Assembly (NCBI GenBank): GCA_004172935.1 | Contig: SDZD01000004.1 | Span: forward strand, 1 to 64,000 | From: a bacterium | Lineage (GTDB): Bacteria; Armatimonadota; Abditibacteriia; Abditibacteriales; Abditibacteriaceae | DNA: 64,000 nucleotides | Direction: 5' to 3' | Shown: in pieces, positions 16,711 through 25,648 of the stretch | Layout of the letters: each line of letters begins with the position of its first letter | Position numbering within the stretch: the stretch's first letter is position 1 | Translations under genes and position numbers: made by a program | Notes under the pieces: generated by a model | Told to the model about the DNA's origin: nothing | The model's input: the letters and a program-made list of their open reading frames with translations, nothing else | The model's database searches: none

Positions 16711-19700
16711 TTAGAAGCGGCGGTTAAAGCCGATTTCGAGCTGGCGCCGTCCGATGCGATAGCCCGAAAACGCGAGTTGCGGGGTATCGAACACGTTGCG
16801 GACTTGCAGGAAGAACTCGCCGCGCGCCGAGGCTTCGCGGGCCAGTCGCAGGTCGAAGTACGTTTTGGCGTCGAATCGTCCACGGGTGATTTGGCCGGGG
16901 ACATCGGCAAAGAAGGAGCCGTTGTGGCGCATGGACAGCCCGACTTTGAAGCCGCGCGAGTCGATGTAGTTGAGGCCCATTGTAGCCAACAGCGATGGCT
17001 CGTAGGGAGCGCTACCACCATTGAAGAGCGAACCCGCCGAAGAGTTCGAGGTTTGGCGCGATACGAGACTGAAGTTGCTGTAGAGGCCCGAAGCCAGGCG
17101 CTGTTCGACGCGAAGGCCGACGCCATGCGAACGCCAGTTGGCGACGTTGAGGACAGGGGCATTGGCGGCTGAAAGTCCGAGTCCAAGGCCGAGTAGGTCG
17201 CTGCCGCCAATGGAAAGCTGGTCGGCGCGCGAGGCAAAGGCGAAAGCCTTCACGAAGCCGTGATTGCCAATGGAGCGTTCCATGTCGAACTGCGCGACTG
17301 AGAGGGCATTGGGCGTGCCGAAGGGCAGAGCGCCAATTTCAGTCGAGGTCAGGGTATCGACGGGAGCGAAGGTGGCAGTTGTGGCATCGGTGGTTTGGCG
17401 GTTGAGCGACAAACGCAGCGTGGTTTTGGAGTTCGAGGCGTAGGAAGCCACCAACGAGGGCAACAACAACGTCGAGTTCTTCGATAGAATGCTTTGGACT
17501 CCGTTTTGGCCGGGTAAGACGAGGTTCGATTGGCCAGTGCGGTTCAGGTTTTGGAGGCGCAACTGTGACGACAACTGCCAGCGGGCGCCGGGGCGGGCCA
17601 TGAGTTGTACGTAGCCAGTCGCCACACGGTCGCGTTGGTCGGCTGTGCGCTGTGCAAGGCCCGTGATGGGGTACTGCAAGTCGCGGCGCAGATTGAACGA
17701 GGTATCGGCGAAGGCCATGCCGAACGAGAGGCGTTGGCCGCGCGAACGCTCGCCAAGCCTTAAGTCGAAGCGCGCTTCGGGCATCAATGCCGAGGAGCGG
17801 AAGTTTTGTTGGCTGGTTGGCAGTGCCGAGGTGGAGTCGATGAACGAGTCCATGTTCGGGTCGCGAGTCCAGGCGTTGCCACGGTTTGCGAACAAGCCGA
17901 GCCACAGTTCGCCGCGCGAGCTGGTTTGGCGACGCATGGCGAATTGGGCTTGACCATAGCCGAAGGTCTGGCGGTCGTCGGAACTGGGCGCCAAGTCGGA
18001 GCCGAAGAGGCCGTTTTTGGTGGATGTGCCGCGAACTGTCGCGTAGAAGTTCGAGGACGAGTTCGGCGTATAGGTGACGAACGCTGATGTGTCGCTCGAT
18101 TTAGCGTCGGCGTTCTGGCGAACACCATCGGTTCTATCGTTGTTGTAGTAGCCGATAGCGTTTAACTTGCCGTCGTTGGCAGTTACGCGCTGAGTGACTG
18201 CCAGACCACGCGAGCTATTGGAGCCTGTTGTTGGCAAGACCTCGGAGTTGATGCCACCGCGCAGCAATTGACGGGATAGCGACGGATCGAAGAGGAACGC
18301 CTGTGTATCGCTGCCGACAGCCAAACGCTTGGCGGCGCCGGGGCGGGTATCGGCGAAGTCGCCCAAGCGTGACAATGCGAGCGAGTTTGTTGGGTCGCGC
18401 ACGAGGGCCTCACGGTAGGCGCGTTCGGCTTGAGTGCGGAGTCCGCCGAATTCGTAGGCCAAGCCCAGAATGGCGCGAGGCTGGCCGAGTTGTGGCGCAA
18501 GGTGAACAGCGGCTTCGCCTGTCGCGATAGCTTCGCTGAGGCGGTTATTATAGAGCAGGGTACGCGCTAATTCGGATTGATACAGCGCGTTGGTAGGCTT
18601 CTTTTCGGTGGCCTGACGGAAATAGCTTTCAGCCTGTTTATAGGAGGCGCCTTCGTAGGAAACCAGACCAAGCGCGGCCAGCACTTCGTCGCTTTGAGGG
18701 TAGCGCGGCAACAAGTCGGTGAGCAGGGTCACGGCCTGTTTCGATTCGCCAGTTGCGACCATGACATGGGCAAGGGCTGAGGCCGAAGGCAGGAAGTTGG
18801 GAGCCAATTCAAGGCTGCGGTTCAAGGAACGGCGAGCATGGCTGTAGTCGCGGCGTGAGGCTTGAGCGACTCCCAACAGGTAGAATCCCTGTGGCAACAT
18901 CGGGTCGAGGGCCACTGCCTGAGCTGCTTCGCGTTCGGCGCTGGCGACTTCGCCACGAGCGAGGTCAACCTGTCCCAGAGTGACACGCGCGGCCACGCTC
19001 TGCGGATTCAGTTCGACAGCGCGTTTGGCCTGAGTTCCAGCTTCGCTCAAACGGTTGTTGAAGAAGTAGGCCAGGGCCAGGTTGCCGCGAGCCAGACCCG
19101 AATCGGGTTCCAACTCGACTGCTTTCTGGGCGGTTGGCATTGCTGCCGTGTCGCCGCGATCTAGTTGGGCTAATGCCAACCATGCCAGACCCTGATAGCG
19201 CCAGCGTGAAGTTGACTGGGATAAGGAGCGCAATGAGCGTGTTGCCACTTCATTTTGACCGGCACGAAGTGCAGCCACACCACGAGCCAACAGCAGTTCT
19301 GGTGCGATTTTGTCGTTTACCGTGGTGGCTTCGGCATTCAGGGCGGTGTTGGCGAGAGTGGCACCTACGCCTTTGGAAGGGGTGGTATCGGCCCATGTCA
19401 GAGCGGCCTGAGGGCGGTTGTTGAAGAGTTCTAACCACGCCATTCCGGCGCGTGCTTCATCCTGGTTGTCTTCGGCGTCGGCGGGCGAGGGGGCCGTTTC
19501 GAGCGAGGCGTTGGTTAATTGGGGAGTGCCCGTCTTGGCGGGAGCCGAACCCAGAGCTAATGTGAATGCGGTGCGGGCTTCTTCGGGGCGCTCTAATTGA
19601 AGCAGAACATTGCCGCGACGTACTGCCAGTTCGCCGCTGAGTTGAGGATCGTTGGAAGCCAGAATAGAGGCTTCGGTGTATTGAGCAAGCGATTCCTCGT

Positions 19701-20484
19701 AGTTGCCCATATCGAACAGAGCGTCGGCTAAATCGCGTTTCGCTTTGGGGTTGTTCGGCGATTGAGTGGCAATGGTGCGGCGCTTTTGCAGTTCTTTCTC
19801 GACTATCTGACGATTCAGCGACACGTAGAATTGTTCGCGTGGGAGAACGGCGTGGTCGAGGTCGAACGACCATGAAACGGTAAGGCCCGCGTTTTCGATG
19901 GTGAGTGGTTTGGTAGGGGCCTGACCTTCGTTGGCGATGCTTTGCTGGTTAGTTCCGACTGTTACGGCGCCGAAATCGTTATGAAAATCGACGGCGCCCT
20001 CGATAACATCGAGAGTCGAGGACTTTTCTGTGGCGACGAGGCGGATTTCGGTTCCCAGAACGCCCAGCGCGGCGGTGCGCGTTTCGAGGACGTTGCCGGG
20101 GCGAAGGCGCGCCCAGATTTCGCCGCCGAGAACGCGAAGCAAGTTGGCTTTGCCGCGTGCGGCGGTTGATGACTGGATTTGAACAGCCGTGTTTTCGCGG
20201 AGCCTGACCTGTGCGCCGTCTTGAAAGAGCAAGGTCAGTTTGGTGCTGGCGCCAGTGGCGACGATGTCGCCCGCGTACAGTGCGCGACGAAGGCGCAGGG
20301 CTTGAACAGCATTCGCATTGGCTGAACGAATGGTGGCTGCACCCAACAGGGTTTGCACAGTCGCCATTGGGGCTTGGCGCGGCGAAGCGTCGCCCAGTTT
20401 GGGGGCGGCGAAGGCTTGGGTTCCGCACGCGCTCGATAGTAGTAGCGAAGCGCTCAGGCAAAGACGTAAGGTTTTGTTTTTCAT
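16711..20484 (-). CDS. FecR domain-TPR array-outer-membrane beta-barrel fusion
   Basis: This 1257-residue secreted protein has a signal peptide ending about AFAAP; an SSAC near 20 is a poor lipobox. A FecR-type domain (about 45-190) contains LRRALYAGDIVATG, a DGAQVRLRENTAV strand and LGVLGTEIRL, the region that in other FecR proteins ends RGTEF. A long series of TPR units follows (about 235-735), then a beta-rich C-terminal region (about 745-1257). This last region has alternating hydrophobic strands, arginine/aromatic girdle residues and a terminal FNRRF ending in Phe, as outer-membrane barrels do. It lacks a TonB box and plug. Its ATG overlaps the upstream TolB-like gene stop (ATGA), and the CHASE2 cyclase follows, so all three are probably co-expressed. 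Confidence 0.78.
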   Translation of the reverse strand: MKNKTLRLCLSASLLLSSACGTQAFAAPKLGDASPRQAPMATVQTLLGAATIRSANANAVQALRLRRALYAGDIVATGASTKLTLLFQDGAQVRLRENTAVQIQSSTAARGKANLLRVLGGEIWARLRPGNVLETRTAALGVLGTEIRLVATEKSSTLDVIEGAVDFHNDFGAVTVGTNQQSIANEGQAPTKPLTIENAGLTVSWSFDLDHAVLPREQFYVSLNRQIVEKELQKRRTIATQSPNNPKAKRDLADALFDMGNYEESLAQYTEASILASNDPQLSGELAVRRGNVLLQLERPEEARTAFTLALGSAPAKTGTPQLTNASLETAPSPADAEDNQDEARAGMAWLELFNNRPQAALTWADTTPSKGVGATLANTALNAEATTVNDKIAPELLLARGVAALRAGQNEVATRSLRSLSQSTSRWRYQGLAWLALAQLDRGDTAAMPTAQKAVELEPDSGLARGNLALAYFFNNRLSEAGTQAKRAVELNPQSVAARVTLGQVDLARGEVASAEREAAQAVALDPMLPQGFYLLGVAQASRRDYSHARRSLNRSLELAPNFLPSASALAHVMVATGESKQAVTLLTDLLPRYPQSDEVLAALGLVSYEGASYKQAESYFRQATEKKPTNALYQSELARTLLYNNRLSEAIATGEAAVHLAPQLGQPRAILGLAYEFGGLRTQAERAYREALVRDPTNSLALSRLGDFADTRPGAAKRLAVGSDTQAFLFDPSLSRQLLRGGINSEVLPTTGSNSSRGLAVTQRVTANDGKLNAIGYYNNDRTDGVRQNADAKSSDTSAFVTYTPNSSSNFYATVRGTSTKNGLFGSDLAPSSDDRQTFGYGQAQFAMRRQTSSRGELWLGLFANRGNAWTRDPNMDSFIDSTSALPTSQQNFRSSALMPEARFDLRLGERSRGQRLSFGMAFADTSFNLRRDLQYPITGLAQRTADQRDRVATGYVQLMARPGARWQLSSQLRLQNLNRTGQSNLVLPGQNGVQSILSKNSTLLLPSLVASYASNSKTTLRLSLNRQTTDATTATFAPVDTLTSTEIGALPFGTPNALSVAQFDMERSIGNHGFVKAFAFASRADQLSIGGSDLLGLGLGLSAANAPVLNVANWRSHGVGLRVEQRLASGLYSNFSLVSRQTSNSSAGSLFNGGSAPYEPSLLATMGLNYIDSRGFKVGLSMRHNGSFFADVPGQITRGRFDAKTYFDLRLAREASARGEFFLQVRNVFDTPQLAFSGYRIGRRQLEIGFNRRF

Positions 20485-21455
20485 TGTGTCGAGGGGCCAA
20501 TGGCAACTGGTAAGCGGTCAGTGGTTGTATTGGTGGTCAGGCGCTGCAGCACCGAACCATCAAGGCTGGCAACATAAATTTCAGAGTTGCCGTCGCGTGG
20601 GGAAGAAAAAAGGAGGCGCCCATCTGGGGTCCAACTGGGGTCGGAATCACCGGGAGAGGAGAAGGGCAGTGGTTCGGGGGAAAAAGATGCTACCGGCGAG
20701 GTGTACAGCTGAAAATCGCCGCTGGCATCATCCACATAGGCAAGTGTGGTTCCGTCGGGTGAAACCGATGGAAAGTACAAGTTGGAAGACGTATCAGAAA
20801 GCTCCTCATGGTTGCTCCCATCGGTGTTGATACGTGCGATTTGATATTTGGCTCTGGAGCCAGATTGGCCTATGTTCCGGGACGCATACACGACACGGCC
20901 TTGTGGATCGAACGTAGGAGTGCGGGCGAACTCGCCGCTAATGCTCAGTTGGCGGGCATTGCTGCCATCGGGTGAAGCGATGAAGAGAACGCTTGAAGAA
21001 CCGCCAGTGATTTGACTCCACACCACGAACCGACCATCTGGACTCATTGCAGGTGAGTTGTCTTCGCGCGAATTGTCGGTGAGTCGCGTAAGTCCTGTGC
21101 CATCCGATTTGATTGAATAGATTTCGCTGGAAGCAAACAAACCGTTCGCTGCATAGGAAAACACCAGTCGCGTCCCGTCCTTGCTCCACGAGGGCGAACG
21201 CTCGACTCCGGTGTTTTGTGTGATGCGAACCTGGCCCGTACCGTCGCCGTTCATGACGTAGATATGGAAGCTGCCGTCACGGTCGGACATCCAGGCAATA
21301 CGTCTGCGCGCGGCTGGCACTGTTGTTGGTGTTGCGGTCGGGTTAACCTGTGGCCCGCCGCCACCGCCACCGCACCCTGCCACGAAAGGAACGATCGCAG
21401 CGAAAGCAGAGAAGGCGAGCAAACAGCGAGAAGGCCGATTTCCAGTGAAGAACAT
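20481..21455 (-). CDS. TolB-like beta-propeller lipoprotein
   Basis: This 324-residue protein has an N-terminal hydrophobic stretch ending in the lipobox VAGC, followed by a glycine run. The rest is a six-bladed TolB/WD40-like (PD40) propeller; its blades carry the repeated pattern IAWMSDRDGSFHIYVMNGDG, PSWSKDGTRLVFS, PAMSPDGRFVVWS and PSWTPDGRLLFSS. Such propellers bind proteins or peptides at the membrane. It is the first gene of a three-gene unit and its stop overlaps the start of the FecR-TPR-barrel gene by four bases. It may be a periplasmic partner of the barrel; that is inference from gene order only. Confidence 0.85.
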   Translation of the reverse strand: MFFTGNRPSRCLLAFSAFAAIVPFVAGCGGGGGGPQVNPTATPTTVPAARRRIAWMSDRDGSFHIYVMNGDGTGQVRITQNTGVERSPSWSKDGTRLVFSYAANGLFASSEIYSIKSDGTGLTRLTDNSREDNSPAMSPDGRFVVWSQITGGSSSVLFIASPDGSNARQLSISGEFARTPTFDPQGRVVYASRNIGQSGSRAKYQIARINTDGSNHEELSDTSSNLYFPSVSPDGTTLAYVDDASGDFQLYTSPVASFSPEPLPFSSPGDSDPSWTPDGRLLFSSPRDGNSEIYVASLDGSVLQRLTTNTTTDRLPVAIGPSTQ

Positions 21456-21655
21456 CGCGTTAGTAATGCCGTTCTAACTCCTGCGAGACACAGAACAGGC
21501 CAAGCTCTCACGAGACACTATTATTGCCGTTTGTTGAGTGGGATATTAATTATTGGGGACTGTTTTTAGCAGAAAAGTATCGAAATTGCCGGAATTTACC
21601 GAAATGTTGGAGCGCAAATACTTTTCTATGCTTTTTGCTGATGAATAAAAGCACA

Positions 21656-21685
21656 AACGCCCCCTCTCAATTGAAAGGGAGCGTT
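21656..21685 (-). terminator. Candidate terminator after the low-GC gene pair
   Basis: On the reverse strand AACGCTCCCTTTC and GAGAGGGGGCGTT form an imperfect stem around AATT, 22 bases after the stop of the gene ending at 21707. The following bases are T-rich (TTTGTGCTTTTATTC). Confidence 0.55.
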
Positions 21686-21706
21686 CGTTTGGGGATATAT
21701 TTTGAT

Positions 21707-22315
21707 TTAGCCCCCTCCGCGAGGGCCACCTCCTGGGTTATCAATTCCTGTATCATCAATCCCAATTGTGTTCATAACAACTGTGAATTCACTGGTGCGA
21801 ACTCCTGGACTTTGTAAGCTAGGTACAAAAACCCCTGGTTGCAATGTATTCTCATCGAATGCGGTCATCAGGTATTCGATCTTGTATGTTCCAACTCCTA
21901 AATCGTCAGCCAAATTAGAAGATAGATGAGTAGTACTCGTTTCTGCTTCACCGACTTCTCCCAACGGAGGTTTAGGAATATGAATTACCTCGTCAGGTAG
22001 AGGCATACCTGCATCGTCCCGACTAGGATATGTTCCATCCGGGTTCTTTTGGTAGAAATACAGGTTGGCTTTCACGAGGTACGCTGCGCCATTTACAGTG
22101 GCTTTTCCCTTTCCCGAAAAATTGATGTGGACTGACGTTGCAGGGGGTGTGATTGTAAAAACTGTCCCATTCGCAGGTACAAGATCACTGTCTGTGATAG
22201 TGAAGATGATACGAGGATTGGGGTCGGGTTGAGCGTATGAAAATTGTGGCGTTGCTACCAAGAGTGCGAAAAGTGTCCCCGTTTTGTATAAAGTGGAGAA
22301 TGGAAAATTTTTCAT
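21707..22315 (-). CDS. Secreted hypothetical protein, glycine-rich C-terminus
   Basis: The ATG at 22315 is preferred over one at 22345 because it has a CAGGTAAC ribosome site and starts directly with a signal peptide that ends near FSYAQ. The 202-residue product is a single beta-rich domain (FTITDSDLVPANGTVFTITP; VHINFSGKGKATVNG) with a loop of Pro/Asp residues and a tail ending NPGGGPRGGG. I recognise no family. It follows the STN-like gene by about 29 bases and is probably co-transcribed with it. The region is noticeably richer in A/T than its neighbours. Confidence 0.6.
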   Translation of the reverse strand: MKNFPFSTLYKTGTLFALLVATPQFSYAQPDPNPRIIFTITDSDLVPANGTVFTITPPATSVHINFSGKGKATVNGAAYLVKANLYFYQKNPDGTYPSRDDAGMPLPDEVIHIPKPPLGEVGEAETSTTHLSSNLADDLGVGTYKIEYLMTAFDENTLQPGVFVPSLQSPGVRTSEFTVVMNTIGIDDTGIDNPGGGPRGGG

Positions 22316-22344
22316 ATAGTTACCTGAAATAATTAAGTGCTGCA

Positions 22345-23286
22345 CTAGGACGCGCTGACTGATGGCTGGGGGAAATTGATATTCGTGGAAGATGGAGCGA
22401 AGGCTGGCACCGCATTTTGTGTCAAATGTCGGATTTCTGGGTCATTGAGGTGATCTGGGGCACAAATGATAAAGTTTTCTGGTGTGAGGTATAGTTCACA
22501 ACCGACGGAATGAGCGAAGGAGGCGAGGGCATCTCCCCAGTTCACATCTTGTAGATAAAAAGATGTTGTGGAATTCTGAGCTGCTATGCTCACTGGGCCA
22601 AGCACTTTGGGAAGAAACTCATCTTTTGGCAACCTATATGGATCAAGAGGCAGGCTAATAAGGCCTCCGAGACGAGCGCCTATGCCAATAGCAGTAAGGC
22701 TGATATTGGCGACATCAAGGATGGTTTTGCCCTGTGCGTTAGGTTTTAGCAGGGCTTTAGCCTGTGGTGTATTGGGGAGTGTTGTTGAAGTGAGGAGTAC
22801 GCCATAGGGCTGGGCTTCCTTCTTTTCTTTGTCTGAGAGAGCTTTTTCGGGAGCGATGATAAGTTTAGAAGGCAATACGTAAAGTCTTGCTCCTCCCATT
22901 TTGGCGAGCGAGTCGAGCATTCCCGCTAGAGGGGCGTTTTTTACATCGAATGACACGAGTTGAGGCCGGATTTGGCGACACTCTACACGGCATGTTTTAT
23001 CTGAAGCGCTCATCAGAGCATCCAGTGCTGATAGGAAAGATGCTCCCTTAAATGTCACGCTTACCTTAGTTGTAAGTACTTCGGTACTTTTGGAAGGGGC
23101 ATGAGCATAATCCAACGTCATGTTACTTAGCCGATACTGATTCAGTTTGCTGTCTTTTGCATAAGTACCTGGTTGAAATAGGTGCCCTTGTTGGGTAGGT
23201 TCAGCATGAGCGCTGGTGAGAGTGAGCAAGAAAATGGGAACAAGGCTGAAGGAGCCAGTCCTTTTTATACGGCAGAGTGTTCTCAT
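22345..23286 (-). CDS. Secreted protein with two STN/secretin-N-like repeats
   Basis: The 313-residue product begins with a signal peptide ending at AHAEP. Two segments resemble the short STN (secretin/TonB N-terminal) fold: one near residues 65-135 (TFKGASFLSALDALM, VSFDVKNAPLAGMLDSLAK) and another near 220-300 (FYLQDVNWGDALASFAHSV). Each has the usual strand-helix-strand core with a DALxxL-type helix. No secretin pore or TonB plug follows. It heads a two-gene unit with the downstream hypothetical protein. It shares its fold type with the four paralogs at 48.8-53.9 kb but not their C-terminal half. Base composition is lower in GC than average for the window. Confidence 0.6.
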   Translation of the reverse strand: MRTLCRIKRTGSFSLVPIFLLTLTSAHAEPTQQGHLFQPGTYAKDSKLNQYRLSNMTLDYAHAPSKSTEVLTTKVSVTFKGASFLSALDALMSASDKTCRVECRQIRPQLVSFDVKNAPLAGMLDSLAKMGGARLYVLPSKLIIAPEKALSDKEKKEAQPYGVLLTSTTLPNTPQAKALLKPNAQGKTILDVANISLTAIGIGARLGGLISLPLDPYRLPKDEFLPKVLGPVSIAAQNSTTSFYLQDVNWGDALASFAHSVGCELYLTPENFIICAPDHLNDPEIRHLTQNAVPAFAPSSTNINFPQPSVSAS

Positions 23287-23526
23287 CAGATGATCTGGTC
23301 ATTATTTAAGGTGTGCTTACTTAAATGTGACTACGATGCAATTTTATATGAGTTTCAGTAGTACATACAAGATAATTGTATGTAAATTTTGTAACATTTA
23401 TAGTCGGATGGAAAGTGATGATTATTTCCACTCTGTTTCATAAGTAGGTGATAGGGTTAAATTTTATTCAGAGGCGCCTATGCCGATATTGATTTGGTAG
23501 ATTTTGCTGGTCCTACTTCAGATAAC
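23287..23526. other. AT-rich intergenic region
   Basis: No gene is visible between the STN-like gene start and the tsf terminator. The stretch is A/T-rich and must hold the promoter for the reverse-strand STN-like gene. I could not pick a convincing -35/-10 pair. Confidence 0.4.
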
Positions 23527-23564
23527 AAAAAACCGCCCCTCCAAATTTGGAGGGGCGGTTTTTT
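23527..23564 (-). terminator. Rho-independent terminator after tsf
   Basis: AAAAAACCGCCCCTCC pairs perfectly with GGAGGGGCGGTTTTTT around a short AAATTT centre, 14 bases after the tsf stop on the reverse strand. The stem is GC-rich with a T run. Confidence 0.92.
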
Positions 23565-23578
23565 CGGTTGGGCCAGAA

Positions 23579-24427
23579 TTAGGCTTGGCCGACTTCGAAA
23601 CGGACGAAGTTTTCGATGGTGGCGCCAACCGATTTAGCGATTTGCTGAACCGACTGCTTATCGTCTTTGATGAACGCCTGTTCGACCAGAGTGTTCTCTT
23701 TGTAGTACTTGTTCAAGCGGCCTTCGGCGATTTTGTCCTGCATCGCTTCGGGTTTGCCTTCTTCGGCAGCCTGTGTGCGATAGATGGCCTTCTCTGCCTC
23801 GACAACGTCGGCGGGAACCGAAGCGCGGTTCAGGTAAGGTGCGCGCAAAGCGACAGCTTGCATCGCGATTTCGCGAGCTGCTGTTTTGGCTTCTTCGGTC
23901 GAAGCGCCTTCGGCGACGACGATAGAGCCTTTGCGACCATCGGAGTGGACGTAGGTACCGATGACGCCATCTTGCGCGCCCAGAAGAGCGATGCGCTTGA
24001 GAACGATGTTTTCGCCGATGGTGGAGATTGCTTCGACAATCAATTCACGAACGGTTTGTGCATCGTTGTTCAAGGTTTTTGCTTCGAGCAAGGCTTCGAT
24101 GTCGCTAGAGCCAAACAAGGCGGCGTTGCGAGCGAGTTCGCTGACCAATTCGCGGAACGATTCGTTCTTGCCCACGAAGTCGGTTTCGCAACCAACTTCG
24201 ATGATGGCGCCCGAAGCGCCGTCTTCGGCAACGTATACGCCGATGGCGCCTTCGTTGGCTGCACGGTCAGCTTTCTTGGTAGCTCCACCGATGCCCTTTT
24301 CGCGCAAAAAGGTGATAGCTGCGTCGATGTCACCGTTGGTTTCGACGAGTGCCTTTTTGCAGTCCATCATGCCCGCGCCAGTCATGTCGCGGAGTTTCTT
24401 TACGTCTGCTGCGCTGATTGTAGCCAT
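23579..24427 (-). CDS. tsf: Translation elongation factor Ts
   Basis: This 282-residue protein matches EF-Ts across its length. The N-terminal domain has VKKLRDMTGAGMMDCKKAL, and the TDFVGKN signature of the core (ETDFVGKNESFRELV) is present. The C-terminal part (MQDKIAEGRLNKYYKENTL, LVEQAFIKDDKQSVQ) corresponds to the second core subdomain. EF-Ts is the guanine-nucleotide exchange factor for EF-Tu. It follows rpsB by 84 bases, the usual bacterial order. A hairpin with a T-tract sits between the two genes, and a strong terminator ends the unit. Confidence 0.98.
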   Translation of the reverse strand: MATISAADVKKLRDMTGAGMMDCKKALVETNGDIDAAITFLREKGIGGATKKADRAANEGAIGVYVAEDGASGAIIEVGCETDFVGKNESFRELVSELARNAALFGSSDIEALLEAKTLNNDAQTVRELIVEAISTIGENIVLKRIALLGAQDGVIGTYVHSDGRKGSIVVAEGASTEEAKTAAREIAMQAVALRAPYLNRASVPADVVEAEKAIYRTQAAEEGKPEAMQDKIAEGRLNKYYKENTLVEQAFIKDDKQSVQQIAKSVGATIENFVRFEVGQA

Positions 24428-24458
24428 TTCAATTACTCCTTGTCTGTCTATCTGTCAC

Positions 24459-24489
24459 AAAAAGAGGGACATGGCATTCCACGTCCCTC
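24459..24489 (-). terminator. Hairpin with T-tract between rpsB and tsf
   Basis: On the reverse strand GAGGGACGTGG and CCATGTCCCTC form a nearly perfect stem followed by TTTTT, within the rpsB-tsf gap. It has the form of a rho-independent terminator or attenuator and could reduce tsf transcription relative to rpsB. Confidence 0.75.
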
Positions 24490-24511
24490 AGTTGAATGCG
24501 TGTTAACGCGA

Positions 24512-25489
24512 TTAAGCGTCGGCTGCGCCGTCTTCTGCTTCGGCAGGGACGCTGGCGGAAGCCGCAGCTGCGTCGAGGTCTACGGCCAAAGCCGCATCGT
24601 CGGGCAGAACGTCGAGGCCAGCTTTGGCACGCGACGAAACGTTGATGTTGCGAGCCATTTCCTGCTCGAAGACATCTTCATCTTCATCGTTGGCAACTGG
24701 TGCGAACTGCACGTCGGTTGCACCGGCGAAGTCGATTTGTCCGCCGCCGAACGAAACGGCTGCGGCCTGACCGAGCTGACCAGCGCGCTCTTCGAGAACG
24801 CTTTGGCGCATGGTGCGGCCTTCGTTGATGGCCTCGGCCATCTGGGAAGCCATCAGCTTAACGGCGCGAATGGCGTCGTCGTTGCCTGGGATGACATAGT
24901 CCACTTCATCGGGATCGCAGTTGGTGTCCACAACAGCAACGATGGGAATATCGAGCTTGCGGGCTTCTTTGATAGCGATGTGTTCTTTTTTGCAGTCGAT
25001 GATGAAGATCACGTCGGGCAAACCGTTCATGGTGCGGATGCCGCCCAGGGTGTTGTCCAACTTGGTGCGCTCTTCCATCACGCGGCCCTGTTCCTTTTTG
25101 ACCAACTTGGCGAGGGTTCCGTCCTCGATCATGCGGTCAATCTGGTTCAAGCGGTCGATGCGCAACTGAACTGTGTTCCAGTTGGTGAGCATACCGCCCA
25201 ACCAACGATGGTTGACGAAGAACTGTTCCGACTCTTCCGCCGCTTCACGAACGGGGTCCTGAGCCTGCTTTTTGGTGCCCACGAACAAGAATTTCTTGCC
25301 CTGGAACGCGAGTTGACGAACGGCTTCGTAGGTCTTCTCCAATTCCTTGCGGGTTTTGTGCAGGTCGATGATGTAGATGTCGTTGCGTGCGCCGTAAATG
25401 AACGGCTTCATTTTTGGGTTCCACTTGCGTGTGTGGTGCCCGAAGTGCACGCCGGCTTCGAGCAAATCTTTCATTGATGCGACTGGCAT
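24512..25489 (-). CDS. rpsB: 30S ribosomal protein S2
   Basis: The 325-residue protein starts [27 protein letters not shown], the typical S2 opening, and continues with [12 protein letters not shown] and the [10 protein letters not shown] signature. It ends its conserved part with [24 protein letters not shown], also characteristic. S2 is normally about 230-260 residues; here a further 70-80 residues rich in Ala, Asp and Glu extend the C-terminus ([25 protein letters not shown]). S2 is needed for late 30S assembly. A candidate promoter lies at 25593-25621. Confidence 0.98.
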   Translation of the reverse strand: MPVASMKDLLEAGVHFGHHTRKWNPKMKPFIYGARNDIYIIDLHKTRKELEKTYEAVRQLAFQGKKFLFVGTKKQAQDPVREAAEESEQFFVNHRWLGGMLTNWNTVQLRIDRLNQIDRMIEDGTLAKLVKKEQGRVMEERTKLDNTLGGIRTMNGLPDVIFIIDCKKEHIAIKEARKLDIPIVAVVDTNCDPDEVDYVIPGNDDAIRAVKLMASQMAEAINEGRTMRQSVLEERAGQLGQAAAVSFGGGQIDFAGATDVQFAPVANDEDEDVFEQEMARNINVSSRAKAGLDVLPDDAALAVDLDAAAASASVPAEAEDGAADA

Positions 25490-25592
25490 AATTTTTCCTT
25501 TGGGTTATTCCCATTCGCCGCGATGCGATTCAAGTAGACGAACCACCCAAAGGCGCGGCGAAGTTGGATTTTGGTGGGAAAAAACCGGAAAT

Positions 25593-25621
25593 ATCTTAAC
25601 TGATTTTGAGACAGATGTAAA
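25593..25621 (-). promoter_or_regulatory. Candidate promoter of rpsB-tsf
   Basis: On the reverse strand TTTACA (25616-25621) and TAAGAT (25593-25598) are separated by 17 bases, fitting a housekeeping promoter. The leader to the rpsB start would be about 100 bases. It lies just before the divergent antitoxin gene. Confidence 0.45.
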
Positions 25622-25648
25622 CTGCTAAGAGGTCAGTGAGGTGAAAAA

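Noticed and set aside
16711-20484. FecR-TPR-barrel protein as a TonB-dependent receptor
   Set aside because: No TonB box and no plug domain are visible; only the probable barrel end is shared.
23504-25477. 657-codon forward frame opposite tsf and rpsB
   Set aside because: It lies entirely antisense to two certain ribosomal/elongation genes, crosses their terminators and reads as a low-complexity Phe/Asp/Gly-rich sequence; it is a composition shadow.
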